Below are positions 6,600 to 13,825 of a DNA stretch of 13,904 bases, in pieces. The DNA lies in contig JAUPKM010000434.1 of assembly GCA_030837445.1 (NCBI GenBank), positions 1-13,904 of the forward strand, given 5' to 3'. A model generated the notes under the pieces. The model saw only the letters and a list, made by a program, of their open reading frames with translations, was not told the DNA's origin and searched no databases. The first letter of the stretch is position 1, and the number at the start of each line of letters is the position of its first letter. The position numbers were made by a program, and so were the translations under genes. The stretch comes from Actinomycetota bacterium. GTDB taxonomy: Bacteria; Actinomycetota; Actinomycetes; S36-B12; UBA10799.

Positions 6600-7756
6600 C
6601 GGCGACGGATTCGAGGACAACCGAGGGACGCCTGGACGCCATCCCCACCGGGACCGGATTCACCGCCACCGTGCGTCGCATCACCACCTACCGGATCCTG
6701 ATTGGCCAAGCCCTCACCGACGAGCTCGTCTCTCTCCTGACTCCCCTGGTGGCACACCTGGGCTCCCCCAGCATCCTCATCGCCGCCGACGCCAATATCC
6801 GACGCATCGTTCCCCGCCTGGTCGAACAAGTCGGCGCCATAGGCGTCCCCACGACGGTCACATGGCTGCCCACCGGAGAGATCACCAAGTCTCTCACCGG
6901 GCTTCAGACCCTGTGGAACGCACTCGGACAGGCAAGCGCATCCCGGCGCAGCTTGCTCATCGGACTCGGTGGCGGAGTGATCTGCGACCTGACCACGCTC
7001 GCCGCTGCGACCTATATGCGTGGCCTACCTTACGTCCTCATCCCCACGACCGTCCTGGCACAAGTCGACGCCGCCATCGGAGGCAAAGGAGGAATCGACT
7101 ACGACGACAGCAAGAACCTGCTCGGGGCATTCCATCACCCTACAGAAGTGATTATCGATACCGACCTGACCAGCACCCTGTCAGCCCGGCACATCCGAAG
7201 CGGTCTCGCCGAAGTCATCAAAATCGCGTTAATCGCCGACCCCGACCTATTCACCGTCCTGGAAAACCACACCGACCATCTTCCGGACGGGCCAGCCCTG
7301 ACCCAGATCGTGCGCACCGCAGTCGCGACGAAACTCACCCTCCTGGCCGACGATCCGTTCGAACACGGCGACCTGCGCCGTCCCTTGAACCTCGGGCACT
7401 GCTTCGGTCACCCCATCGAAGCCGCCAGCGGATACCGGATGCCTCACGGCGAAGCCGTCGCCGCCGGGATCGCCATCACCACAGCCATAGCCCACACTCA
7501 CGGACTGGCGACCACAGCAGACCGAACCCGGATCATCAATCTCCTCGCCGCCTACCGACTGCCCACCTCCATCCCCCCAACTCTGCGAGAAACAGTCTGG
7601 CAGGGGCTTGAGACAATTCGACGAATCCGCAATGGCTCACTACAGCTGGTCGTCCCGTACCGTCCCGGCGTCTGCGGCGTTATCGCAGACATCGACGACA
7701 CCGAGTTCGACTCAGCTCTCACCGATCTCGACCGTCTCACAAGGACCCGACGATGA
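6596..7756 (+). CDS. Sugar phosphate cyclase, dehydroquinate-synthase-like
   Basis: A 386-residue NAD- and metal-dependent cyclase that turns a sugar phosphate into a carbocycle. The NAD loop G-L-G-G-G-V-I-C-D starts near 123. The metal ligands of the family are present: Glu206 (L-A-E-V-I-K), His268 (L-G-H-C-F-G-H) and His284 (P-H-G-E-A-V). The R-R-P-L-N-L-G-H-x3-H pattern is nearer dehydroquinate and amino-dehydroquinate synthases than 2-epi-5-epi-valiolone synthases, which as I recall read D-F-G-H-T-F-S-P. However, the C-terminal D-K-K of dehydroquinate synthases is replaced by I-R-R. No shikimate-pathway gene is adjacent, so a housekeeping role is unlikely. Together with the transketolase, kinase, mutase and nucleotidylyltransferase, a cyclitol-forming role is favoured, substrate unassigned. 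One TTA codon (Leu212). The GTG start overlaps the upstream stop, with GGGAG 7 bases before it. Confidence 0.88.
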   Translation: MTATDSRTTEGRLDAIPTGTGFTATVRRITTYRILIGQALTDELVSLLTPLVAHLGSPSILIAADANIRRIVPRLVEQVGAIGVPTTVTWLPTGEITKSLTGLQTLWNALGQASASRRSLLIGLGGGVICDLTTLAAATYMRGLPYVLIPTTVLAQVDAAIGGKGGIDYDDSKNLLGAFHHPTEVIIDTDLTSTLSARHIRSGLAEVIKIALIADPDLFTVLENHTDHLPDGPALTQIVRTAVATKLTLLADDPFEHGDLRRPLNLGHCFGHPIEAASGYRMPHGEAVAAGIAITTAIAHTHGLATTADRTRIINLLAAYRLPTSIPPTLRETVWQGLETIRRIRNGSLQLVVPYRPGVCGVIADIDDTEFDSALTDLDRLTRTRR

Positions 7757-8781
7757 CCGGATCGACACCGTGGATCCTCGTGGAAGGCGGCGGCAGCCGT
7801 ACCTGGGCTGCCCTGGCCTCCGGGACGTCGACCGTCGTCGAAGCCATCGGGCCGTCGACCAATCCGCGATCGGTGGGCGACCGGCAAGCGGTCTCCTCGC
7901 TCGTAGACCTTTTCGCTGGTCTACTGCCTGCGCGAGGCTGTGCCGTCGGCGGCGTGGTGGCCGCGCACGGAGCGGCGTCGACCACGCTCGTCGCAGGCCG
8001 GTTCGGTGCGTTGCTGCATGACGCACTCAAGACCGTGGGGGTCTCGCCCAGGGCAACCTTGGTGATGAACGACATCGTTCTTCCACTGCTGACCGCTTCA
8101 GGACCCGTGTGTGTCGTCGTCGCCGGAACCGGAACCGGGTTCGCCGCGTGGCACGGTCAAGTAGTAACGCGAGCCTCCGGCCTGGAGTGGCTGTTGTCGG
8201 ACGAAGGTGGTGGCTACCATCTCGCCGTCGCGGGGTTACGGGCGGTCATCCGGGCGCTGGATGGGCGCGGACCAGCCACCATGCTGATCGATTCAGCCCG
8301 TCGCTGGACGACGCGTGAGGACCTGCCCCTGCAGGATGCGTTGTTCGAAACCGTGTACGCCCCCCACAGCAAGCCACGTGTCGCCACGTTCGCCGAACAG
8401 GTGCTCGTCACGGCGGCGGGCGGCGACGCGATCGCCGGTGCGCTCCTCGACGAAGCCGCCTGCCACCTCGCTACGGGAGCAGAGGCGGTCTGCCGCCGTT
8501 GTGGTGTCGCCGACATACCCGTCACGCTCGTCATGACGGGATCGCTGCTGACCCAGGCCGACGGTCTACGGTCTCGCGTCGAGGCCCACCTGACCGGCCG
8601 CTTCCTCCTCCAGACGACCATCAGCCACGCCTCAGTGGACCGATCTGCCGCCGACCGCACCGAAACCTTGCTCCGTCTCCGGCAGATCTGGGATCAACGG
8701 CCTGACACCTTCACCGCCCTGAGCGCAAGCCTTCCCACCTGGATCAGCACGACAGCGGATGCATCCCCTACAGCACCATGA
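7753..8781 (+). CDS. BadF/BadG/BcrA/BcrD-type ATPase, N-acetylglucosamine-kinase-like sugar or cyclitol kinase
   Basis: A 342-residue protein of the ASKHA ATPase fold. Phosphate-1 loop: V-E-G-G-G-S-R-T-W-A near residue 10, where family members usually read D-G-G-G-T-K-T, so Asp is replaced by Glu. Phosphate-2 loop: V-V-A-G-T-G-T-G-F-A. The following motif L-L-S-D-E-G-G-G-Y-H matches the G-D-E-G-S-G-Y signature of N-acetylglucosamine kinases. A C-terminal V-M-T-G-S-L-L segment fits the adenosine site. By context it probably phosphorylates the carbocycle made by the cyclase encoded just upstream, as cyclitol kinases do in validamycin- and acarbose-type pathways; those known kinases belong to other subfamilies as far as I recall. 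It is coupled by ATGA to the cyclase, with AAGGA 7 bases before the start. One TTA codon (8236-8238). Confidence 0.85.
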   Translation: MTGSTPWILVEGGGSRTWAALASGTSTVVEAIGPSTNPRSVGDRQAVSSLVDLFAGLLPARGCAVGGVVAAHGAASTTLVAGRFGALLHDALKTVGVSPRATLVMNDIVLPLLTASGPVCVVVAGTGTGFAAWHGQVVTRASGLEWLLSDEGGGYHLAVAGLRAVIRALDGRGPATMLIDSARRWTTREDLPLQDALFETVYAPHSKPRVATFAEQVLVTAAGGDAIAGALLDEAACHLATGAEAVCRRCGVADIPVTLVMTGSLLTQADGLRSRVEAHLTGRFLLQTTISHASVDRSAADRTETLLRLRQIWDQRPDTFTALSASLPTWISTTADASPTAP

Positions 8782-8812
8782 CCCATCATTGTTCTCCGCA
8801 GAAGGAACACGA

Positions 8813-9607
8813 ATGCCAGATACCCATCCATTGCTGTCCTCCCAGCCCCTCGTCAACTGCCTGGACCGATGCCGTGAGCTGACCGCGAATTTCCAGGCCA
8901 GCTCTGAACAGGCTCACCTCAAGCACAACATTCACGGAAGTCAGGAAGTGGTGACTGACGTGGACTTGCGCATTCAGGAACTGATCGGCAATCAGCTGGA
9001 GACGTTGTGGCCGGAAATACCCCTCGTTGGTGAAGAGAACCGCGACAGCCTCGGGCCCTTGCCTGCCGACTGCTTCGTGCTGGACCCGATCGACGGCACC
9101 GCCCCGTTCCTGGACGGCAGCCCATTCTATGCCATCGCTCTTTGTCTTGTTCGATCCGGCAGCCCGGCCGCCGCGGTCATCGATTTGTCCGCCTATCGGA
9201 TCCGCGTCTCCGCCACCCCGACGGCGTTGCACGTCATCGGGAATATCGACGCCTTACCCAGGTTTCCTCTCGACAGCGTGTTAACCAGTCCTCGTCACAA
9301 AGACATCACCCGTCACATGCTCTCCGGCCTCCGCCCGCCGCGGACGACGAGGGCCGTACCCACGACCACCGTCAAAATGGTTCTGGTCGCACTGGGCCGG
9401 GCCCGGACAGCGATATACCCATCCACAGCCGACGGCTACGCCGCTCCCTGGGACTACGCCGCAGCAGCGCTCACTGTCGCCGCATCCGGAGGCCGCGTCG
9501 TCGACGACACCGGGCGTGATCTGGCCCGCACCCTACCGAGAGTGATCCATTCCTGGCAGGCCGATGCCGCCGGCCAGCCCGTCGTGAACCTCCTGTGGCG
9601 ATCTTGA
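8813..9607 (+). CDS. Inositol monophosphatase-family phosphatase
   Basis: A 264-residue magnesium-dependent phosphatase. The metal ligands of the family are all visible: V-T-D-V-D (Asp49), G-E-E-N (Glu74), L-D-P-I-D-G-T (Asp91 and Asp94), and P-W-D-Y-A-A-A-A (Asp214). Length matches the family. The start at 8813 is preceded by GAAGGAA and lies 31 bases after the kinase stop, the only true gap among the operon junctions. An earlier in-frame ATG at 8759 would overlap the kinase and lacks a good binding site. Possible substrates are the phosphorylated cyclitol, the cyclase product or a nucleotide bisphosphate (CysQ-like); sequence alone does not choose. A phosphatase beside a kinase suggests removal of one phosphate after a second has been placed. 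Two TTA codons (9254-9256 and 9281-9283). Confidence 0.9.
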   Translation: MPDTHPLLSSQPLVNCLDRCRELTANFQASSEQAHLKHNIHGSQEVVTDVDLRIQELIGNQLETLWPEIPLVGEENRDSLGPLPADCFVLDPIDGTAPFLDGSPFYAIALCLVRSGSPAAAVIDLSAYRIRVSATPTALHVIGNIDALPRFPLDSVLTSPRHKDITRHMLSGLRPPRTTRAVPTTTVKMVLVALGRARTAIYPSTADGYAAPWDYAAAALTVAASGGRVVDDTGRDLARTLPRVIHSWQADAAGQPVVNLLWRS

Positions 9608-9615
9608 GGAGACTG

Positions 9616-10938
9616 ATGCGTTCCACACCGACCACTACCGACGGATGGCGTGGACTGCCTGGCCCCGATTGGTCTGAACTCCACCTCCTCGCAGCCATCG
9701 ACCACGTCGCTGCCAGCGGAGCACTCGGTGACCGGGTCCTCCTCGGGTTCGATGCACGGGCTGGTGCCGCCGAACTCGCCACCCTGGCCGCTGACCTGCT
9801 CGCCGTGCGGAACATCTCCTGCATCCTGGCGCTCGGAGCAGCCCCTACCCCCGCGTTCGGTCTCTTGACTCACAGCAACTCGGACTTGACGGGCGCCGTG
9901 ATCATCACCGCCAGTCACAATCCGCCCGGATACATCGGCGTCAAGATCCGCGACGCTCACGGCCAAGGCATCGACTGGGCACAGCCCTGCGAGAACGCGG
10001 TGGTCGCCCCTCCTCCTGCGCCGACCTCACCACACCGGCGCCTCGACGTCGCCGCGCTCTACGCAGGCAGTATCGGGCAGACCGTCATCGACACCGCGCG
10101 CCGTTTCGAGGGCCACCTGATCATCGATGCCGCCCATGGAGCAGTCGCGGCACTCGCCCCACACTTGCCCCAACTGACCTGCCATCGAGGCCAGCCACTC
10201 CCGTTCTTCGCGGGGTGCACCCCTGACCCAGCCGCTCACCCCGCCGCCGAGGAACGTGCGTCCACTGTGTTGCATGCCGCTCCTGACCCCACCAAGACCA
10301 TGATCGCCATGGTCGATGGTGACGGTGACCGGCTCGCGCTGTTCACCGCGCGTTCCGGCTACATAGCCAGCCCGGAACAAGCGGCGGCTCTTCTACGAGC
10401 CGGGTTTCCCGCAGCCCGGCTCATCACGACCTCCGTCGCCCCCAGAATGATCACACGCACTGCCTACGAGCAGAACCTCGCCGTCACCTGTACGCCTGTC
10501 GGGTTCAAGCACATCGTCACCGCCCAACGCCAGCAACCCCACGTCGCCACACTCGGTGTCGAACCCAATGGAGCCCTCGCCTGGAACAGTGGGGACAACG
10601 GATACTTCGAACGCGACAGCCTCGCAGCCTTGACCCTCAGCCTCGCTCACTTCGCCGGGGTGGCGGAGTTCGACAACGCCATCGCTGACCTGCGTCGCAG
10701 TTACCCTCATCCGCAGCGAACCATCGCCGTCACAGCACCTGTCGAAGTCACCACGAGCGAGCTACGAACCGTGCTCCACGGCTGGCATACCAGTACTCGG
10801 GAAGACACTGTTGTCTTCGAGAACGACGAATACGAGAGAGTCGTCGTGCGCGCGTCCGGTACTGAACCCGTCACCCGCCTGTATCTCGAAACCGACCCCA
10901 CCACTGCTGAGCGCATCTCCACCGCGCTCACCGCGTAA
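9616..10938 (+). CDS. Phosphohexomutase (phosphomannomutase/phosphoglucomutase superfamily)
   Basis: A 440-residue alpha-D-phosphohexomutase-type protein that shifts phosphate between the exocyclic and anomeric positions through a phosphoserine. T-A-S-H-N-P (catalytic Ser100), the metal loop D-G-D-G-D-R (234-239), a sugar-binding loop G-V-E-P-N-G (Glu316) where relatives usually read G-E-x-S-G, and the phosphate-binding R-A-S-G-T-E-P (from 412) appear in the expected four-domain order. The start at 9616 has GAGGAG 4 bases upstream; a GTG at 9595 would overlap the phosphatase. In this operon it would convert a cyclitol 7-phosphate-like intermediate to the 1-phosphate needed by the nucleotidylyltransferase encoded at 2126. 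The altered sugar loop fits a non-standard substrate. It is the last operon gene and faces a convergent gene 6 bases away. Confidence 0.92.
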   Translation: MRSTPTTTDGWRGLPGPDWSELHLLAAIDHVAASGALGDRVLLGFDARAGAAELATLAADLLAVRNISCILALGAAPTPAFGLLTHSNSDLTGAVIITASHNPPGYIGVKIRDAHGQGIDWAQPCENAVVAPPPAPTSPHRRLDVAALYAGSIGQTVIDTARRFEGHLIIDAAHGAVAALAPHLPQLTCHRGQPLPFFAGCTPDPAAHPAAEERASTVLHAAPDPTKTMIAMVDGDGDRLALFTARSGYIASPEQAAALLRAGFPAARLITTSVAPRMITRTAYEQNLAVTCTPVGFKHIVTAQRQQPHVATLGVEPNGALAWNSGDNGYFERDSLAALTLSLAHFAGVAEFDNAIADLRRSYPHPQRTIAVTAPVEVTTSELRTVLHGWHTSTREDTVVFENDEYERVVVRASGTEPVTRLYLETDPTTAERISTALTA

Positions 10939-10944
10939 CGACGG

Positions 10945-11496
10945 TCAGACGGTCACCTTCAGATACCCAGCGGCGGTCAACCCTGCGAAGGCCATGTCAG
11001 TATCGGTCAACTGCCCGCCGAGAACATGGTCAACGAATTCACGTACCGGCATGAGTACCGTCGCGATGAACTCACCATCGTCCAAGGTCGGTTCGGCGAC
11101 CTTCCGACACCCACGGGCCAACACGGCGTAGCGGCGATGGGACGCATACGACGCCAGATACGTCTGCATCACGACCTCGACCGACGCCGCCTCGTACCCG
11201 GTCTCCTCCAACAGCTCCCGAGCCGCCGCAACGTCGACTGGTTCATCCCCATCAACGATCCCACCCGGCAACTCCAGCAGAATCCGTCCAGGTCCCGGCC
11301 TGTACTGGCGGGCCAGCACCACCCGGCCATCCTCGGTCAGAGCAACGACCGCAACAGTTGCACCCCCCACAAGGATGTCCCACACATCCTCCCTGCCATC
11401 CGGATACCGAAACCGACGACCACGGACCTTCAAGAACCCCGCAGACGTGTCCATCTCACTCAACTGCGTCCACTCACTGACCCCAATATCACCCAC
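10945..11496 (-). CDS. NUDIX hydrolase (ADP-ribose pyrophosphatase-like)
   Basis: Taking the GTG at 11496, the product is 183 residues. A perfect Nudix box fits the G-x5-E-x7-R-E-U-x-E-E-x-G-U pattern: G79, E85, R93-E94, E97-E98, G100. These enzymes split nucleoside diphosphates linked to another group, with Mg2+ held by the box. The preceding Q-Y-R-P-G-P region resembles ADP-sugar pyrophosphatases. Convergent with the operon, it may be an unrelated neighbour, although it could in principle hydrolyse an NDP-cyclitol. The start is uncertain. The GTG at 11496 has GGAG close by and a TAGGGT element 8 bases ahead, which would also suit a leaderless message. An ATG at 11454 (169 residues) or a GTG at 11613 (222 residues) are alternatives; the extra N-terminal residues of the last look unstructured. 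Confidence 0.85.
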   Translation of the reverse strand: MGDIGVSEWTQLSEMDTSAGFLKVRGRRFRYPDGREDVWDILVGGATVAVVALTEDGRVVLARQYRPGPGRILLELPGGIVDGDEPVDVAAARELLEETGYEAASVEVVMQTYLASYASHRRYAVLARGCRKVAEPTLDDGEFIATVLMPVREFVDHVLGGQLTDTDMAFAGLTAAGYLKVTV

Positions 11497-12019
11497 AGCT
11501 CCAACCCTACGGACCGACAACCGCCCAGCGCCGAAGGAACGCCAGAAGCCACGAATTTGCCCACCGTCACCACCCATCCGCGTCCATCGATGGCGGACCA
11601 CGACACGGGACACTCGTCAACGACGCCGATCGACACAAACGATCATCGACGTGCCTCCGCAGTGAGAAGAGCAGGCCGGTGATATCCGCCAAGGTTCAGT
11701 GGACATCACTCCCTCTTGGCCAAGATGGTGTGAGGCGCCTCGTGTCAAGGAGCAGGGACCGTCCACGTCGACCGCCACGAGCCCGACCCGACGACCGGAT
11801 TCCCGCCGCTCACGGGTCACATGCCCACCGACCGCCATTCTCCGTTCCTTTGGCAGGGCAACCAGCCGGGTCACGGCCGTGGTGAGAACCTCGCTCGCAG
11901 GCCACTTCCCGCGCCAGACAAGAGATCGTAGTATCACCGCATTTTTTACATTTCATGATCCATCTCAGCGGGTCCATCCCGGCAACGGTGTAACTGGCCG
12001 AACGGTAAGGAGAGGCTTG
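11497..12019. other. Intergenic region between the NUDIX hydrolase and integrase genes
   Basis: No firm gene here. The integrase frame stays open back to 11699, but the extra 107 residues are Arg/Ser/Pro-rich and not like recombinases. On the minus strand a 29-codon frame (11706 to 11617) starts with ATG behind GAGGGAG and contains three cysteines; it is too short to call. Around 11926-11960 the DNA turns A/T-rich (TAGTAT, then ATTTTTTACATTT), the best candidate for an integrase promoter: TAGTAT fits the TANNNT -10 pattern, with only a weak -35 (TTCCCG) 17 bases before it. Confidence 0.5.
12007..12015 (+). promoter_or_regulatory. Ribosome binding site fixing the integrase start
   Basis: AAGGAGAGG lies 4 bases before the ATG at 12020. 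The same frame is open from 11699, but the upstream residues show no recombinase features, so this site sets the start. Confidence 0.8.
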
Positions 12020-13825
12020 ATGAATCGCATCACAGGTAGTGAAATCCCCACATGGCTGGGATCCTCCCAACCATCGGAAGAACACCCACAGGTCGTCCGA
12101 GCAGCCTTTGCGGCACGGGTATCCACAGATGATCAGCAGGACCCCACACTGTCGCTCCCCCGCCAATTGGCCTCCTGCCAGAAGAGCCTGCCGGACGGCA
12201 TGGTGATCGTGGCGCACTTCTTCGACATCGAGTCAGGTCGCACCGTCCTCGATCTGCGTGGGCAGGGGCACGCCCACGACAAGTTCGACATCCCCATCCA
12301 CCGTGACGGCAGCATCGACGACCTCCTTGCCGAAGCACAACGTCCCGACCGGCGATTCGACGTCGTGATCTGCGAATCCGTGGACCGGATCGCTCGCATC
12401 ACCTACTACGGCACGAAGATCGAGCATGAGCTCGAACAAGTCGGCGTCCTGCTACTGGCCTCCGACGAGCCCTTCACCACCACCCGCCACCGGGCGACCG
12501 CGGTGCTGACCCGGCGGATGAAGCAGGGGATCGCCGAGTGGTACGTCCTGGACATGCTGGAGAAGGCCTGGGGCGGCTTCGAGATCCACACTCACCAGGG
12601 GTGGAACGTGGGCCAGCCACCGTACGGGTACATCGCCGACTCCGTTCCCCACCCCGTCCCCGCCCGCCGAGCAGAAGGCAAGCACAAGACCCGACTGATC
12701 ATCGACCCGGTGCGCGCCGCCACCGTTCAGACGATCTACGACCTGCGGATCGGAGCGCGGCTCGGATACCGCCAGATCGCCCACCACCTCAATGCCGACC
12801 TGACCACCTATCCACCCCCGACCCCGACCAACCCAGACCGCGCCGTGGGCCGCTGGACACCTTCATCAGTGCGGGAGATCCTGCACAACCCCAAGTACAC
12901 CGGCTACATGGTCTGGAACCGCCGCGCCTCGAAGAAGGGCGGCCGGATGAACCCGATCACCGATTGGGTCCTGTCCGACGCACCCACCCACCCGGCGATC
13001 ATCACTCCCGAGCAGTTCGCCGCTGCCGAGGCCGTCGCCAGCTCCCGGGAAAGGAGCCGCTCAGGCACCACGCTCAACGCACACCCGCAGACGCGCCACA
13101 GCTACGCCCTGCGATCCTTCGTCTTCTGCGCCCTCTGCGGCCGCCGGATGTCCGGCAAGACCCACAACCAGCGACCCCACTACGTGTGCTACCCGAAGAA
13201 CGGTCAACGCCCTACCGGACACCCGGTGTCCATCATCGTTCGCGAAGAACCCCTGCTGACCTTCCTCGGCACCTTCTTCAACACCCACCTCCTCGGACCC
13301 GACCGCGCCGAACACCTGGCCGCCACCATCCGGGACCAGGTTCCCGGCCCTGCCCCCGATCACACCCATCGCCTGGCAGCCCTCAATCAGCAGATCGCCG
13401 ACCTGGCCGGAAAGCAGCAGCGGCTCCTACACCAAGCCGAGAACGGCGACCCCTCCGACCCGTTCACCGCTGGGCTCCGCAACCGGTACAACGATCTTGA
13501 CATCCAGCGCCGCAAGCTTGAGCAAGAGCGCTGCAGCATCGGCCTGCCGGTCTCCGGCCCCGCCCCCAGCACCGCCCAGGACCTACTGAGCTGCCTTCCC
13601 ATCGCCACCCTGGACCTGACCCGGATGCCCCCCGACATCCTCCGGGACCTCTGCGAGGCGTTCAGGATCCGCATCACCTTCGATCGCACGACCCGGCAGA
13701 TCCACTTCAGCGCGCAGGTGGAAGCGACGGCCATCCCACAACAACGCCATATCCTTAGCGCACCAAACGTGCGGATCTGTGACGTACCCCCGGCGGGACT
13801 CGAACCCGCACTCGAGCGCTTTTAA
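12020..13825 (+). CDS. Large serine recombinase (phage/element integrase)
   Basis: A 601-residue site-specific recombinase. The catalytic domain has A-A-R-V-S-T-D-D (nucleophile Ser35) and the helix motif C-E-S-V-D-R-I-A-R. The central recombinase domain includes P-P-Y-G-Y, R-I-G-A-R-L-G-Y-R-Q-I-A and N-P-K-Y-T-G-Y-M-V-W-N. A zinc ribbon begins C-A-L-C-G (Cys370, Cys373) and continues Y-V-C-Y (Cys390). Residues from about 450 to 510 form a Leu/Gln/Glu-rich coiled coil as in large serine integrases. Length is normal for the class. The final residues (V-P-P-A-G-L-E-P-A) are the antisense reading of a tRNA gene, and the TAA stop falls in the tRNA anticodon loop, implying that the gene ends in the attachment site. 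No excisionase or repressor is seen. This family is widespread in actinobacteria, often in islands. Confidence 0.93.
   Translation: MNRITGSEIPTWLGSSQPSEEHPQVVRAAFAARVSTDDQQDPTLSLPRQLASCQKSLPDGMVIVAHFFDIESGRTVLDLRGQGHAHDKFDIPIHRDGSIDDLLAEAQRPDRRFDVVICESVDRIARITYYGTKIEHELEQVGVLLLASDEPFTTTRHRATAVLTRRMKQGIAEWYVLDMLEKAWGGFEIHTHQGWNVGQPPYGYIADSVPHPVPARRAEGKHKTRLIIDPVRAATVQTIYDLRIGARLGYRQIAHHLNADLTTYPPPTPTNPDRAVGRWTPSSVREILHNPKYTGYMVWNRRASKKGGRMNPITDWVLSDAPTHPAIITPEQFAAAEAVASSRERSRSGTTLNAHPQTRHSYALRSFVFCALCGRRMSGKTHNQRPHYVCYPKNGQRPTGHPVSIIVREEPLLTFLGTFFNTHLLGPDRAEHLAATIRDQVPGPAPDHTHRLAALNQQIADLAGKQQRLLHQAENGDPSDPFTAGLRNRYNDLDIQRRKLEQERCSIGLPVSGPAPSTAQDLLSCLPIATLDLTRMPPDILRDLCEAFRIRITFDRTTRQIHFSAQVEATAIPQQRHILSAPNVRICDVPPAGLEPALERF
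13785..13825. other. Putative attachment site (att) shared by integrase 3' end and tRNA
   Basis: The integrase coding sequence runs into the tRNA 3' half and stops in its anticodon loop. tRNA 3' halves are classic integration sites, and integrase genes usually lie directly beside the att site. In that arrangement the element lies to the left of the tRNA and restores its 3' half. No second copy of this segment was seen elsewhere in the window, so the other end and the exact crossover dinucleotide are unknown. Confidence 0.4.

Noticed and set aside
6862..7611. 249-codon frame inside the cyclase gene
   Set aside because: Highly Arg/His/Ser-rich frame-shifted reading of a well-supported cyclase gene.
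6596..7756. Housekeeping dehydroquinate synthase (aroB)
   Set aside because: No shikimate genes adjoin it, the C-terminal lysine segment is changed, and it is translationally coupled to a transketolase and a sugar kinase.
11026..11682. Long plus-strand frame (218 codons) antisense to the NUDIX gene
   Set aside because: The product is Arg/Pro/Thr-rich low-complexity sequence typical of the antisense of a G+C-rich gene. The minus strand carries a perfect Nudix box.
11699..12019. 107-residue N-terminal extension of the integrase
   Set aside because: The residues show no recombinase features, and a strong ribosome binding site with ATG at 12020 places the catalytic serine at residue 35, about where it is expected.
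12538..13500. 320-codon frame inside the integrase gene
   Set aside because: Arg/Pro/His-rich out-of-frame shadow of the recombinase; no start signal or family motif.
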